A DNA stretch of 64,000 nucleotides from Rhodopirellula islandica (GTDB lineage Bacteria; Planctomycetota; Planctomycetia; Pirellulales; Pirellulaceae). The DNA lies in contig NZ_LECT01000041.1 of assembly GCF_001027925.1 (NCBI RefSeq), positions 1-64,000 of the forward strand, given 5' to 3'. Positions within the stretch are counted from its first letter, which is position 1. Every line of letters starts with the position of its first letter. Both the position numbers and the translations under genes were made by a program. Shown one piece after another: positions 27,178-36,368 of the stretch. A model generated the notes under the pieces. It was not told the origin of the DNA. It saw only the letters and a program-made list of their open reading frames with translations, and ran no database searches.

Positions 27178-28323
27178 AGTGTCCTCAAGAAGTTCAAAAG
27201 AACGTCTGCCATAGGGTTTGCCATTGATTTGCAAGGTGATCGCGTGGCGTCCGGGGTAAAGTTTGTAGGTGGTCGCGTTGGCGTGAAGCCGATGGCGTTT
27301 GGTCAGTGCGATCACTTCTGCCTTGTTGACTGAAAGACTCTTGAGTTTGTGGACTTTGGGAGCCGTGGTGCCGTTGGCTTTGACGAAGTCGATGACATAA
27401 TCGATCATCAGTGCTTCGGATCTTTTGGCGGTGATGGAAAACGAGAATTCGATCGTGTCGCCCGGTTGGAGTTCGGCTTTCTTCAATTCAAAGTCCGAGA
27501 CTTCGATTTTCGGGTCGTGTCGATACCCCAGAAACTTCAACGCTGGCGAGTGTCCTTGTTTGATCAGTGTTCGCAAAGCGTGGCGATTGATCCAATCGAG
27601 CTCTTGGGGAGATTGCTTCTCCGCGGATTTCCAATTGCGAAGGGTTTGAAGGACGAGTTCTGGGTGTGATTTCGAGATGTCGTTGAGATGGTTGGCGACT
27701 GACCGTGTGACGTAACGCGTCGCATCCGCGTGCAGTGTGTCAAGGAATGGCAGTGGCGTGGTGACATCGATGCTCAAGCGACGCGACCAGGGCAATTTCG
27801 GCCGGGTGCCTTCGCTGACCAAACGCCGGACGTGGTAGTTCGAGTCAGTGGACCATTGGGACAGTTCGGTCAGCGTTGACTCAGGATGAGCGTCGAGGAA
27901 GGCACGAATGCTGTCTTCCATCGAAAACCGCATCGTGATGGCTTTGAGTGTTTTCAGCGAGTTCCGAAGATGCTTTCGTTCCAGGCCGTTGCGAACAACG
28001 TATTCGCCAAGCGGAGCCAGGATGAAGTCACCAAAGTCGTTGTCTGCGAGTTGGGGATCCAGTGGCGGCGGCAACGCCTCGCGAATCTGTTTGGCTGCGG
28101 TGGGGAAATCAACGGCGAGGTGTTTCTCGAGCACGACCGCAATGTGCGCAATGCGTTGTTTCAGTTCGAGGTCTTTGAGGCCATGCATGCATTGACGAGT
28201 GAACGCTTTGCCATCGAAGTTGCAGTCGGAGGCTTGGAAGAGCCCGCTCAAAAAGTCGATGCGGTCACGATTGAAGAGTTGGTCCTTGAGGCTGAACCCG
28301 CTGCCGGTAGTCGATTGGCTCAT
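27175..28323 (-). CDS. DNA alkylation repair protein, AlkD-like HEAT-repeat family
   Basis: A 382-residue all-helical protein of the DNA alkylation repair (PF08713-type) group. The N-terminal part (SLKDQLFNRDRIDFLSGLF, FDGKAFTRQCMHGLKDLELKQRIAHIA) and the central HYHVRRL-like block, here SNYHVRRLVSEGTRPKLPWSRRL, are typical. In related glycosylases a conserved Trp/Asp pair binds the alkylated base; TPLPFLDTLHADATRYVTRSVANHLNDISK covers that region. The last 100 residues form an extra domain with beta character. It starts with a 4-bp overlap of the ogt-like stop codon, so it is translated in the same alkylation-repair operon. Confidence 0.88.
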   Translation of the reverse strand: MSQSTTGSGFSLKDQLFNRDRIDFLSGLFQASDCNFDGKAFTRQCMHGLKDLELKQRIAHIAVVLEKHLAVDFPTAAKQIREALPPPLDPQLADNDFGDFILAPLGEYVVRNGLERKHLRNSLKTLKAITMRFSMEDSIRAFLDAHPESTLTELSQWSTDSNYHVRRLVSEGTRPKLPWSRRLSIDVTTPLPFLDTLHADATRYVTRSVANHLNDISKSHPELVLQTLRNWKSAEKQSPQELDWINRHALRTLIKQGHSPALKFLGYRHDPKIEVSDFELKKAELQPGDTIEFSFSITAKRSEALMIDYVIDFVKANGTTAPKVHKLKSLSVNKAEVIALTKRHRLHANATTYKLYPGRHAITLQINGKPYGRRSFELLEDT

Positions 28324-28973
28324 GGCAGTGCTTTGGTCGTGTTGGTTGCGGAAGACTGTTCGGTCGGGAGAACGTCGAAACCCGCCAGATCAAGCTGGTG
28401 TGTGGTTGACGCGGTGGTTCCAATGCTTGCGAGCCTTTCTCGTCGCAAAAGTTCTCGTTTTCGTGACAGCCCCCAGCGAAAGCCGGAGTCCTTGCCGTCC
28501 GAACGCACGGCGCGGTGACAGGGGATGGCCAGGGCGATTTGATTTTGACCGCACGCAGAACCCACCGCGCGGCTGGATCCGGGGGAGCCGATTCGGTCGG
28601 CCAGTTCGCGGTAGGTGATCGTTTCGCCGGGCTTGGTTTGCGCGAGAGCGGTCCAGACTTGCTTCTGAAATTCGGTGCCATGGAGTTCCATGGGAAGGCG
28701 AAGAGGCTCTGCCGGCTGTTCGATGAATCGTATGACCGCGGCCAGTTCGGCTTGAAACGCTGCATCGGTTTCAACCGGTTTTTGTTTTGGATGTGCAGTC
28801 GCCAGTTCAGCGAGCATCGAAGCTCGGTTGTCACCGAGAGAAAGGAAGCTCACGCGGACGCCAACGTCAGCAATGTTGCTACCGGCGATCAAGACTTGCC
28901 CGAGCGAGCAGGCACCTGTTGCGAAGATCAGATGCGAATCGCTTGCTCGCTGTTGGGCGGATGAGTGCGTCAT
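28320..28973 (-). CDS. ogt: Methylated-DNA-[protein]-cysteine S-methyltransferase (Ogt/Ada C-domain)
   Basis: Transfers alkyl groups from O6-alkylguanine to its own cysteine. Acceptor Cys152 is in AIPCHRAVRSDG. The upstream helix-turn-helix FQKQVWTALAQTKPGETITYRELADRIGSPGSSRAVGSACGQN and downstream SGFRWGLSRKRELLRRE match the Ada C-terminal domain closely. The usual PCHRV is PCHRA here, a minor change. About 38 extra residues follow the domain (from residue 181) with no clear homology, possibly from the way the operon overlaps evolved. It overlaps its neighbours by 4 bp on both sides. Confidence 0.92.
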   Translation of the reverse strand: MTHSSAQQRASDSHLIFATGACSLGQVLIAGSNIADVGVRVSFLSLGDNRASMLAELATAHPKQKPVETDAAFQAELAAVIRFIEQPAEPLRLPMELHGTEFQKQVWTALAQTKPGETITYRELADRIGSPGSSRAVGSACGQNQIALAIPCHRAVRSDGKDSGFRWGLSRKRELLRRERLASIGTTASTTHQLDLAGFDVLPTEQSSATNTTKALP

Positions 28974-30205
28974 TGATTGCCGGCGACTGGGTGGGGCGTG
29001 GAGGATTCCTCGGAGATTGAAAGTTGTTGGGCGGCCCAGTCGGCGGCGATGGTTCCGATTTCACCCGCGAGCGAATTGACGGAACCTTTCCCATTGGGGT
29101 GAACGCGATTGCTGAGAAAGATGACCGACAGTTTCAGCTCTGGATCGATCCACAGGGCGGTGCCGGTGAATCCACCATGTCCGAACGCAGCGTCGGTCAT
29201 CGATTTGCCTCGGTTGGAAGAGTACGCAGAGCGTTTGTCCCAGCCTCGGCTTCGGAATTGAATTTGGTCGGCTGATTTGCCCGGAACTTCGATCGGCGAA
29301 GTCATGGCCTCGAAGGTTGCCTTTGAGAACAAACGCACCTGGTTGGTTTGAATGGCGTCGTTCGTTTGCCCAGCGTTGACCATCGCGTTCGCGAACCGGG
29401 AAAGGTCGTCTGCGGTGCTGAACAATCCTGCGTGACCAGCGACTCCGCCGAGGGCGTAGGCGCGCGGGTCGTGAACCTCGCCTCGCATCCAGTGTCCCTC
29501 GCGTTGTTGAGTGGTGGCGCATCGATCATCGTTCTCACCAGTTGATCGATAGCCAGTGTCGTTCATTTGGAGGGGGGCAAAGATTCTTTTCTGGGTGAAT
29601 TGGTCCAGCGGCATGCCTGAGACTTGATGGACGAGTTCACCCAGCACCAAGAAGCCGACGTCGGAGTAACGAAAACGTGTTCCAGGTGGACTGCGAAGTT
29701 TTTGCGACATCAGGTTGGCGATCGATTCCGCGTGCGTGCCTTGGTAGTCCGACATGCCATTGTCGGGGATCAATCCGGAGGTATGAAGCAAAAGGTGTTC
29801 GATGGTGACCGACTGTTTGTCATGGACGGCGAATTCTGGCAGGTATTCGCTGACGGGGGCGGTGAGCGACAGTTTGCCTTCGTCGGCGAGGATCATCACG
29901 CTGGTGGCGGTTGCGATGGGTTTGGTCAGCGACGCCAAATCGAAGACCGTGTCGACGGTCATCGGCTTTCGTTGCGGTTCGAGCTCGCGGTTTCCGAAGG
30001 CCGCTTGGTAGATGGTTTGGCCGCGAAAATTGACTGACACGACGGCACCGGGGCATTTCTGGGCTTGGATGCCGTCCTGGACGAGCTGTGCAACCGTGCT
30101 GGCTGGGAAGTCCTTGCTGGCGGAAGAGTCTTCTGCAGAAACGGTTGCCAAGGTTGCGATTGCCAAGGGCATCGCGACCGCGAGGCGGGCAAAGAGTTGG
30201 TTCAT
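28970..30205 (-). CDS. Exported serine hydrolase (beta-lactamase/class C-like)
   Basis: A 411-residue serine beta-lactamase-like hydrolase. The ATG at 30205 opens a signal peptide (LFARLAVAMPLAIATLATVSAE). The SxxK motif is ASLTKPIATATS, the second motif is the YSD of RYSDVGFLVLGELVHQVSG, and HGGFTGTALWIDP serves as the third motif. These features fit D,D-peptidases and esterases as well as class C beta-lactamases. It overlaps the ogt-like gene by 4 bp, so it is the first gene of the alkylation-repair operon, an odd combination. Periplasmic cell-wall or ester hydrolysis is the likely activity. Confidence 0.85.
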   Translation of the reverse strand: MNQLFARLAVAMPLAIATLATVSAEDSSASKDFPASTVAQLVQDGIQAQKCPGAVVSVNFRGQTIYQAAFGNRELEPQRKPMTVDTVFDLASLTKPIATATSVMILADEGKLSLTAPVSEYLPEFAVHDKQSVTIEHLLLHTSGLIPDNGMSDYQGTHAESIANLMSQKLRSPPGTRFRYSDVGFLVLGELVHQVSGMPLDQFTQKRIFAPLQMNDTGYRSTGENDDRCATTQQREGHWMRGEVHDPRAYALGGVAGHAGLFSTADDLSRFANAMVNAGQTNDAIQTNQVRLFSKATFEAMTSPIEVPGKSADQIQFRSRGWDKRSAYSSNRGKSMTDAAFGHGGFTGTALWIDPELKLSVIFLSNRVHPNGKGSVNSLAGEIGTIAADWAAQQLSISEESSTPHPVAGNQ

Positions 30206-30495
30206 GGTGTGGAGAGTGAATGGGGGGAGAGGAAGAATCGGCTGCGTGACAAAGAATCTGATTCGGTGATAGTTTACAATGACGCGTCCGATGAAATCGA
30301 GTCGATCGGTTCGGTTCATCCGTTCGGCGGAAATTGCATCGCAGCAGGTGTTGGAACGTGCCGCATTTTTTCGTTGCGATTGCCTCGGTCAGAAATGTTC
30401 TTCTGCGGTATGACGCCGAAGCGTTCCTGATTTTGCCCACCCAATGCGTCGCCTGACGCCCCTCCTAACCCTCTCACACTCTAGATCGAGTCCGC
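30206..30495. promoter_or_regulatory. Divergent promoter region
   Basis: This 290-bp space separates the serine hydrolase operon (-) from the sulfatase (+) and must drive both. No clear promoter boxes or operator repeats were identified by eye. Confidence 0.4.
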
Positions 30496-32121
30496 ATGAA
30501 TCGTGTTGTCATGGCACCTTGCCTCGCGTTTGTCGCTTGTTTGTTCGTCGTCACTGCATTGTCTCAACGAAGTGCCGCGGGGAACTCACCGCCCAACATC
30601 GTCGTGGTTTTGGTGGATGACATGGGGTTTTCGGATCTGGGGTGCTATGGAGGTGAGATTGAAACGCCGAACATTGATGCCTTGGCAGCGGATGGATTGC
30701 GGTTCACTCAGTTTTACAATTCGGGGCGTTGTTGCCCAACGCGAGCGAGTTTGATGACGGGCTTGCATCCTCATCAAGTTGGGATCGGTCACATGACCGC
30801 TCCTCCTGGCAAAGTGTTGAATGCTCCGCCCGCCTACCAAGGGCATTTGAATGAAACGTGTGTGACGATTCCACAAGTGTTGAAGTCGAAGGACTATCAC
30901 ACATTCATGACGGGGAAGTGGCACCTGGGGCATGTCAATCAGAATGATTGGCCGATGCAACGAGGTTTCGATCGCTTTTATGGTGGCATCAGCGGCGCGT
31001 TCAACTATTTCAAACCAGGCGGTGATCGTGGGATGACTGATGGCAACCAATCTGTGCAAACGGAAGATGGCTTTTACGCGACGGATGCGTTCACAGACAT
31101 TGCTTGCCAGTACATCAGCGATGCGGCGCGGGCGGACGACAAACCGTTCTTTCTATACTTGGCTTACAACGCACCGCACTGGCCGTTGAATGCGAAGGTC
31201 AAGGATTTTGAGAAGTATCGCGGTCGCTACAAAGATGGTTGGGAAGCGTTGATGAAGAAACGCTTTGCGAAACAGCGCGAGATTGGTTTGTTCGATGAAT
31301 CCGTGCAACCAGCACCGCATGTGGGGCCAGCTTGGGATTCACTGAAGGAAAAGAAACGAGACGATTTGGATGCGATCATGGCGGCGTATGCCGGATGCGT
31401 GGACAACATCGATCAGAACATCGGCAAGTTGGTCGCTCATTTGAAAGCGGTCGACCAATACGAGAACACGTTGATTCTGTTCTTGTCTGACAATGGTGCT
31501 TGTCAGGAAGGCGGGCGATTGGGATTTGGCGATGAGAAGATGGTCCGCAATCCTCCTTTGGAAACGACCAACGGGGTGCGTCAAGGCTTGGCATGGGCAA
31601 ACGCGAGCAACACCCCGTTTCGTTTGTACAAGCACTTTTTGCACGAAGGCGGAGCCAACACGCCGTTGATTGCTCATTGGCCTGCAGGCATTCCGGAAGC
31701 ACGCCGCAATTCCTTTGTGCGACAACCGGCCTATTTGCCAGACATCATGGCGACGTGTGTGGATCTTGCTGACGCAAAGATGCCTGGTGATGTTCCGCCG
31801 TGCCAAGGCAGTTCGTTCGCGCACTCGCTCACAGGAGATTCTGAACGAGCGAAGGGGCCCATTCATGACACGCCGATTTTCTTCGAGCACGAAGGAAACG
31901 CGGCGATGCGAGATGGGGATTGGAAACTGGTCCGCGAATACCAGAAGCCTTGGGAGCTCTACAACATTGCGCGAGATCGGACGGAACTGGATGATCGGTC
32001 GACAGCGGAGTCCGATCGGCGTGATCGAATGATTTCGGCTTGGGAAGCTTGGGCGACGGAGACGAACGTCCTGTTCCCTGAGCGGTACAACATGTATCAA
32101 GAGTTAAAGAAGCACGAGTAG
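30496..32121 (+). CDS. Exported sulfatase (formylglycine-dependent, type I)
   Basis: A 541-residue arylsulfatase-family enzyme with a signal peptide ending around RSAAG. The metal ligands lie in VVLVDDMGFSDLGCYGG (Asp41, Asp42). The CxPxR motif CCPTRASLMTG puts the Cys converted to formylglycine at position 79. MTGKWHLGH carries the conserved Lys and His, and LSDNGAC a further metal ligand. The order and spacing fit the S1 sulfatases that remove sulfate esters from marine polysaccharides. It needs a formylglycine-generating enzyme, which is not in this window. No glycan-degradation cluster surrounds it apart from the pectate-lyase-like gene 7 kb upstream. Confidence 0.95.
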   Translation: MNRVVMAPCLAFVACLFVVTALSQRSAAGNSPPNIVVVLVDDMGFSDLGCYGGEIETPNIDALAADGLRFTQFYNSGRCCPTRASLMTGLHPHQVGIGHMTAPPGKVLNAPPAYQGHLNETCVTIPQVLKSKDYHTFMTGKWHLGHVNQNDWPMQRGFDRFYGGISGAFNYFKPGGDRGMTDGNQSVQTEDGFYATDAFTDIACQYISDAARADDKPFFLYLAYNAPHWPLNAKVKDFEKYRGRYKDGWEALMKKRFAKQREIGLFDESVQPAPHVGPAWDSLKEKKRDDLDAIMAAYAGCVDNIDQNIGKLVAHLKAVDQYENTLILFLSDNGACQEGGRLGFGDEKMVRNPPLETTNGVRQGLAWANASNTPFRLYKHFLHEGGANTPLIAHWPAGIPEARRNSFVRQPAYLPDIMATCVDLADAKMPGDVPPCQGSSFAHSLTGDSERAKGPIHDTPIFFEHEGNAAMRDGDWKLVREYQKPWELYNIARDRTELDDRSTAESDRRDRMISAWEAWATETNVLFPERYNMYQELKKHE

Positions 32122-32197
32122 AATCAGGCCTCACCGCTTCGGCCAATCCACCGGTGAAAGTCAACCGGCTATGCCTTTGTTGGATGTCGACTTGCTG

Positions 32198-32240
32198 ACA
32201 CGCAACGCGAACCGATTCCAATGATCCGCCGGTTGCGTGT
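32198..32240. terminator. Possible shared terminator hairpin
   Basis: ACACGCAAC (32198-32206) pairs with GTTGCGTGT (32232-32240) between the convergent sulfatase and peroxidase genes. There is no T run, and the loop is about 25 nt, so this is a weak call for a two-way terminator. Confidence 0.35.
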
Positions 32241-32265
32241 CGTGCTCGTCGAGTTCTTCCCAAAG

Positions 32266-34764
32266 CTATCTGGAGCGGTTCCTGAAGGTGTCGTCTCGAC
32301 CGCTGAAGAATGGATCGACTAGGTCAGGACGCAGCGAATGTCCCAGGCTCTGGTTGCCACGGCCGGGTTGCTCGTTTCCAGAGCCGATTCCGGGACGTTG
32401 ACCCAAGCCTGATCTTTGGTCCGATTTCGATTGTGGTCCGGGTTCTGATCGTGGGCCGGAATCGGAACCATGGTCAAAGCCTTTGGGGGAGTTGTCTTGA
32501 TCCATTGTTGGGTCGTTGTCGTCGACGCTGATTGAGAAGTCGATGTTCTGCAGATGGACATCTCCGGTTGTGATTGCGACGGCTTCGACAGCGATCGTGG
32601 TGGCAACGTCATCTGTTTGTGAAATCACGTGAACTTCGTATTCGCCCGTCCTCAGCCCATCTTGGACATCGAAGCTGTATTGCCCGTCGGCATCGGTTGT
32701 CGTTTCCGCAACGATTTCGCCGTCGCTGACCAGCTGAACGATTTGACCAGGGACTCCTTCGGGAGTTCCGCTGTTGTTGGACCTGCTCTTAGCGTTGGAG
32801 ACGCTTCGATCGCTGGCTTCCGTTGTGACCGTGCCTGAGATCGACGAGCTGAAGAAGAACACGTCGTCTTGGAGATCGGTGAGCTCCGTGTTTCGCTCGA
32901 CGATGTCAGCCAGTGTGGTGCCTTGAATTTCAGCCAAGGCGGATCCCGAAAACGTATTCTCGTACCAAAATCGATCTGCGTCGCGAAGTCGTTCGAATTG
33001 GTCCGTGATGATCGTTTGAAATGTTTCCCCCACACTGCCACCTTCGACGTGGTCTTCGACCAAGCCACCTACCCAGAGATCGATATCGTCAACGGAGCCA
33101 TAAAGTTGCTCCAGTTTTTCCTGGACATCTGGATCGGAGGTGATGTCAGCGAAGCTTTCAACCGGATCCAGACCGTACGCGACTCGGGTTGTGTTGTAGT
33201 CAGACAGCCCGTGATCTCTGCCCCGCTGAATGTTTAGGCTGACCAGGTCGAATCCACCGGAACCGGGAGGGCCAAACAAGAAATTGCGGACGCTGTCGAC
33301 GACTTGAATGTCCAGTTCCGACGAAGGATCTGCCGCCAGGTACTTGATGATGGAATCGATCCCGTTCTCGGACACAGCCTCTGGATTGGAGAACGCTTGG
33401 CTGAGTGGAAGCTCTTCGGCGATCTCGTTCCCTTCGTTGTCGAGGAATTCGACATCATCGCCCAGCAAGCTATGTCCAAATCGGAACGCAGCGGTGGAGA
33501 ACTCGTTGGCGATCGTTGGATCCACGGACGAGTCATACCCTTGATAGTCACTGAGTACATCTTCGCCGAGGACTGCTGGCAGCCATTCGTTGTAGGTGAT
33601 CGCTTGCAGTTCAGCGACCACGATCGCCCGAGCCTGCTGGTAGATTTCTTCGTCGGAAAGGGTCGCATCGGCGGCGGCGATTTCTTCCGCGAGTCGATTG
33701 TGCTCCCGAACAAACAGCGTTTGGATTGCCGTCAGTTCAATGTTTTCGTTGGCTCGAACGTCTCCTGCGGCAAACAGTTCATCGTCGGGAACGATCCCGG
33801 CGTCATTGTCCATCGTCAGCGTTCCGTCCGGGAAGGTTTCTGCATTGTTGAATGGCAGCAAGTCACCTTCGCTGGTTTTCAAGAGACCGCCCGAAAGCGT
33901 TCGCAGTGCGGTCGCGGTGGCGTCGTCTGATCCGTAGATCACCGATCCATCAATCCAAGTCGTGATGACGTTGATTTGTTCGCGAGCGGAGTCGACTCCG
34001 GTTTCCGAATCGTAGGTCGAGCGAGTCAAGGAGATGGTTTCGGTTCCCGTTCCGAACGGATCGAAGTATTCGTCGCCGATGGGAACCTCGATGTCAAATG
34101 ACTCTTCGCCCGAAGGAGTGCGAGAGATGTCGTGGTCGATGAACTGACCCCAAACATAAACAAAAGCCGACAGGTCGCGATCGCTGATGAGTTCTTCGTC
34201 AGTCGCAAGAAGATTGCTGATCTCACGTGCGCTCGGACGATCTTCGCCGGCGGGTTCTGAAATTCCATCGGCATAGTCGCTGTCGGCAACGCGGGTCAGT
34301 TGAGTCCCCGCGGTACCGAGTTCAGTGTTCTCGAGATTGTTGTCCGAACCGTCGATGGACCGATATTCGGTCGGCAAGCCTTCGAGGGTTTCGCTTGGAA
34401 CATCGCTGGGCAAGTCGGAGGTGTCGTCGCCGGGCAAATCGACTTCATCACTGGTCTCCATCATCTCATCGTGAGCATGATCTCGCCGTCGAACGCTGTC
34501 TGTCGTGCCACTTTGGGATTGGCGGTTCATACGATGGATGATGCTCGATGCGTCGACTTGGGAGACAAGTCCGTCATCATTCAGGTGTTGAGGCAGCACG
34601 TCGTTTTGAAAGATGTTGGCGGCCAGCAATTGCCGAGCCTCCAGCGACTCAGGTTTTAAACGACGACGAGTTGGCTTGCGTTTGTGTGTCTTCTTCTTGG
34701 AGGTGGATGCTTTGCGACTAGAGGCTTGACGGCCCTCGGCCCATCGTCCGAAGAGATTTTCCAT
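32266..34764 (-). CDS. Animal-type heme peroxidase with planctomycete surface motif
   Basis: An 832-residue peroxidase of the peroxidasin/cyclooxygenase superfamily. After a basic leader, residues 41-49 read LEARQLLAA, the planctomycete extracellular N-terminal motif. The heme domain shows the distal His211 and calcium Asp212 in WGQFIDHDISRTP, the catalytic Arg of LFVREHNRLAEEI (353), the proximal His431 in FRFGHSLL, and LNIQRGRDHGL. A Cna-B/SdrD-like beta sandwich follows (GVPGQIVQLVSDGEIVAETTTDADGQYSFDV), then a low-complexity Gly/Ser/Pro/Gln tail. It is probably exported and cell-surface or extracellular, producing hypohalous acids or oxidising phenolics; the substrate is not evident. Confidence 0.9.
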   Translation of the reverse strand: MENLFGRWAEGRQASSRKASTSKKKTHKRKPTRRRLKPESLEARQLLAANIFQNDVLPQHLNDDGLVSQVDASSIIHRMNRQSQSGTTDSVRRRDHAHDEMMETSDEVDLPGDDTSDLPSDVPSETLEGLPTEYRSIDGSDNNLENTELGTAGTQLTRVADSDYADGISEPAGEDRPSAREISNLLATDEELISDRDLSAFVYVWGQFIDHDISRTPSGEESFDIEVPIGDEYFDPFGTGTETISLTRSTYDSETGVDSAREQINVITTWIDGSVIYGSDDATATALRTLSGGLLKTSEGDLLPFNNAETFPDGTLTMDNDAGIVPDDELFAAGDVRANENIELTAIQTLFVREHNRLAEEIAAADATLSDEEIYQQARAIVVAELQAITYNEWLPAVLGEDVLSDYQGYDSSVDPTIANEFSTAAFRFGHSLLGDDVEFLDNEGNEIAEELPLSQAFSNPEAVSENGIDSIIKYLAADPSSELDIQVVDSVRNFLFGPPGSGGFDLVSLNIQRGRDHGLSDYNTTRVAYGLDPVESFADITSDPDVQEKLEQLYGSVDDIDLWVGGLVEDHVEGGSVGETFQTIITDQFERLRDADRFWYENTFSGSALAEIQGTTLADIVERNTELTDLQDDVFFFSSSISGTVTTEASDRSVSNAKSRSNNSGTPEGVPGQIVQLVSDGEIVAETTTDADGQYSFDVQDGLRTGEYEVHVISQTDDVATTIAVEAVAITTGDVHLQNIDFSISVDDNDPTMDQDNSPKGFDHGSDSGPRSEPGPQSKSDQRSGLGQRPGIGSGNEQPGRGNQSLGHSLRPDLVDPFFSGRDDTFRNRSR

Positions 34765-35139
34765 GTGTGCACCTGCGTCAGAGAAGTGTGTGGAGAAGGG
34801 CCCCAGCTACAAATCCGGCCAATCGCGTAGGGGCTCACTTTAAGAGGGTGAATCGCTCTCACGAGTGTCACGCTCTGGGGCGGAGGAACGACCAGTTCAG
34901 CACCCAGCAAACACTCTTCCCGGATGGTGCCAGCCACCTTGACGATCCAGCCACCTTGACGATCCGTGCGAGAGTGGAAGTTGGTTACGTCAGTGGGGCG
35001 AGCTTCGCCGGTCCGCCTTCCTCGAGGCTCCACACTCGCGACTGCGGTCGAGTGTGCGCAGCAGAGACGGAACCGTTGTCCCCAACTGTTCCGTCGTCTC
35101 ATTCACCACGGTGAAGGCCGGTAATTGCTTCGGGCCTGC
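34765..35139. other. Intergenic region upstream of the peroxidase gene
   Basis: This gap holds the peroxidase promoter region and the 3' flank of the transposase gene. The only visible structure is a 17-bp direct tandem duplication at 34931-34964 (CAGCCACCTTGACGATC twice). Nothing else is recognised. Confidence 0.45.
34931..34964. repeat. 17-bp exact tandem duplication
   Basis: The unit CAGCCACCTTGACGATC occurs at 34931-34947 and again at 34948-34964. It looks like a recent slippage duplication upstream of the peroxidase gene. Confidence 0.8.
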
Positions 35140-36300
35140 TCAACCGAAGCAGGCTGCGGCTTGGACCTGGCCTCGGTGGTGGTGGCGGCCGGTTCGTTCG
35201 GCATCCGCTTTCATCGATTCAGGACGACCGATGCAGCTGGTTCTGCCAAAGTACTTCTGCCAGTCCCACACCAAGTCTCGCCACATCGAAGCGTCGATTC
35301 CGACCTCCGACAGCGTTTGAGCGAGACGCTTGGGCAGCTCAGCGACTCGAACGGCGACGGACTGCGCCGCTGTCCAGTCCAGCAATCGTCTGTAGTCGCT
35401 CCAGCGGATGTTCAAGAATCCGCGATCGCTGCTGCGGAGCCCCTTCGTGTGGACTTGCGGTTCGGTGGACAGTTTGGTTTCGTTCAGCGTCAGTGGACTC
35501 AACCATTCGTCGCGGCGAATGCGTTTGCCCGATGGATTGCGTCGCTCCGCCCTGCGTTTCTGCTGGAGCACCTCAACCGGTGTTTCTCGGATTTCGCGTC
35601 CCGCCTCTTCCGTTGGAATCGGTTTGAGATCAAACGCAGCCGAAGGAATTCGTTCCCCCTTGCGAGCTTCAATCCGGTCGTAGGCACTGGTGTGCGGACT
35701 GGTCTCGGCCGTGGTCGATATTGCCGCCCGCACCGGGTTCAGATCCACGTACATGCTGCAGGCGAGCAAGCCGGCTTCATCGACAATTTTCTGTGCCTTG
35801 AAGCGTCCCTCCCAAAACCTGCCGGTGCACTCGTCTTGCTTGTTCGCCATTCGGGCAATTGGCTCGGCCAAAGCCCTCATGAACCAGGAGATGTCCGACA
35901 GTCGGCAACGGACTTCAGCCAGTCGCTCCTTGTTTCGAACCAGCATCTGAACGTCGTTTTCAGTGGGCTCGGCCAAGTGTTCCTCGAGACGCCGACCAGG
36001 GAAGACACGCAGCCAGCGAATCGCCACTTCCTCGTCGCTCCACTGAGCACAGACATCGGGCCGGTTGCGGAGAATTTGATGCATGTGGTTGCTCAGCACC
36101 GCGTAGGAAAGCACATCCACAGCAAACACCGAGGCCAGAGCTTCCATCCGCCGGCGAATCCACTCTTTGCGGAACGAGTAATCCTTGCCAGTCACCTGGT
36201 CGGCACCTGCGAGGTAGGCCCGTCGCACACATCGCTGGACCACGTGCACGATCCCAACTTCGCTCGCATCGAACTGTTCGCTTCGCTGGGGACGCGGCAT
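35140..36300 (-). CDS. REP-associated tyrosine transposase (RAYT, IS200-like Y1 family)
   Basis: A 386-residue single-strand transposase of the HUH/Y1 superfamily. The HUH-type motif is His72-Met-His74 in LSYAVLSNHMHQILRNRPD, and the candidate nucleophile Tyr184 lies in SMYVDLNPVRAAI, matching the Y..NPVRA block of RAYTs. The N terminus MPRPQRSEQFD is preferred to a longer reading. The C-terminal 150 residues are basic and of unknown role. There are no flanking terminal inverted repeats of an insertion sequence; instead, GGTGGGTGGCACC repeats lie just upstream of its start. RAYTs are domesticated enzymes thought to move REP palindromes. The many palindromes in this window may be substrates, but that is inference. 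Confidence 0.85.
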   Translation of the reverse strand: MPRPQRSEQFDASEVGIVHVVQRCVRRAYLAGADQVTGKDYSFRKEWIRRRMEALASVFAVDVLSYAVLSNHMHQILRNRPDVCAQWSDEEVAIRWLRVFPGRRLEEHLAEPTENDVQMLVRNKERLAEVRCRLSDISWFMRALAEPIARMANKQDECTGRFWEGRFKAQKIVDEAGLLACSMYVDLNPVRAAISTTAETSPHTSAYDRIEARKGERIPSAAFDLKPIPTEEAGREIRETPVEVLQQKRRAERRNPSGKRIRRDEWLSPLTLNETKLSTEPQVHTKGLRSSDRGFLNIRWSDYRRLLDWTAAQSVAVRVAELPKRLAQTLSEVGIDASMWRDLVWDWQKYFGRTSCIGRPESMKADAERTGRHHHRGQVQAAACFG

Positions 36301-36368
36301 GGCTCTGTTCTCCAGGGGAATTGGAAGACAAAGGCATCGTACGCATCGCCCCTGCAAAGTCAAATCAA

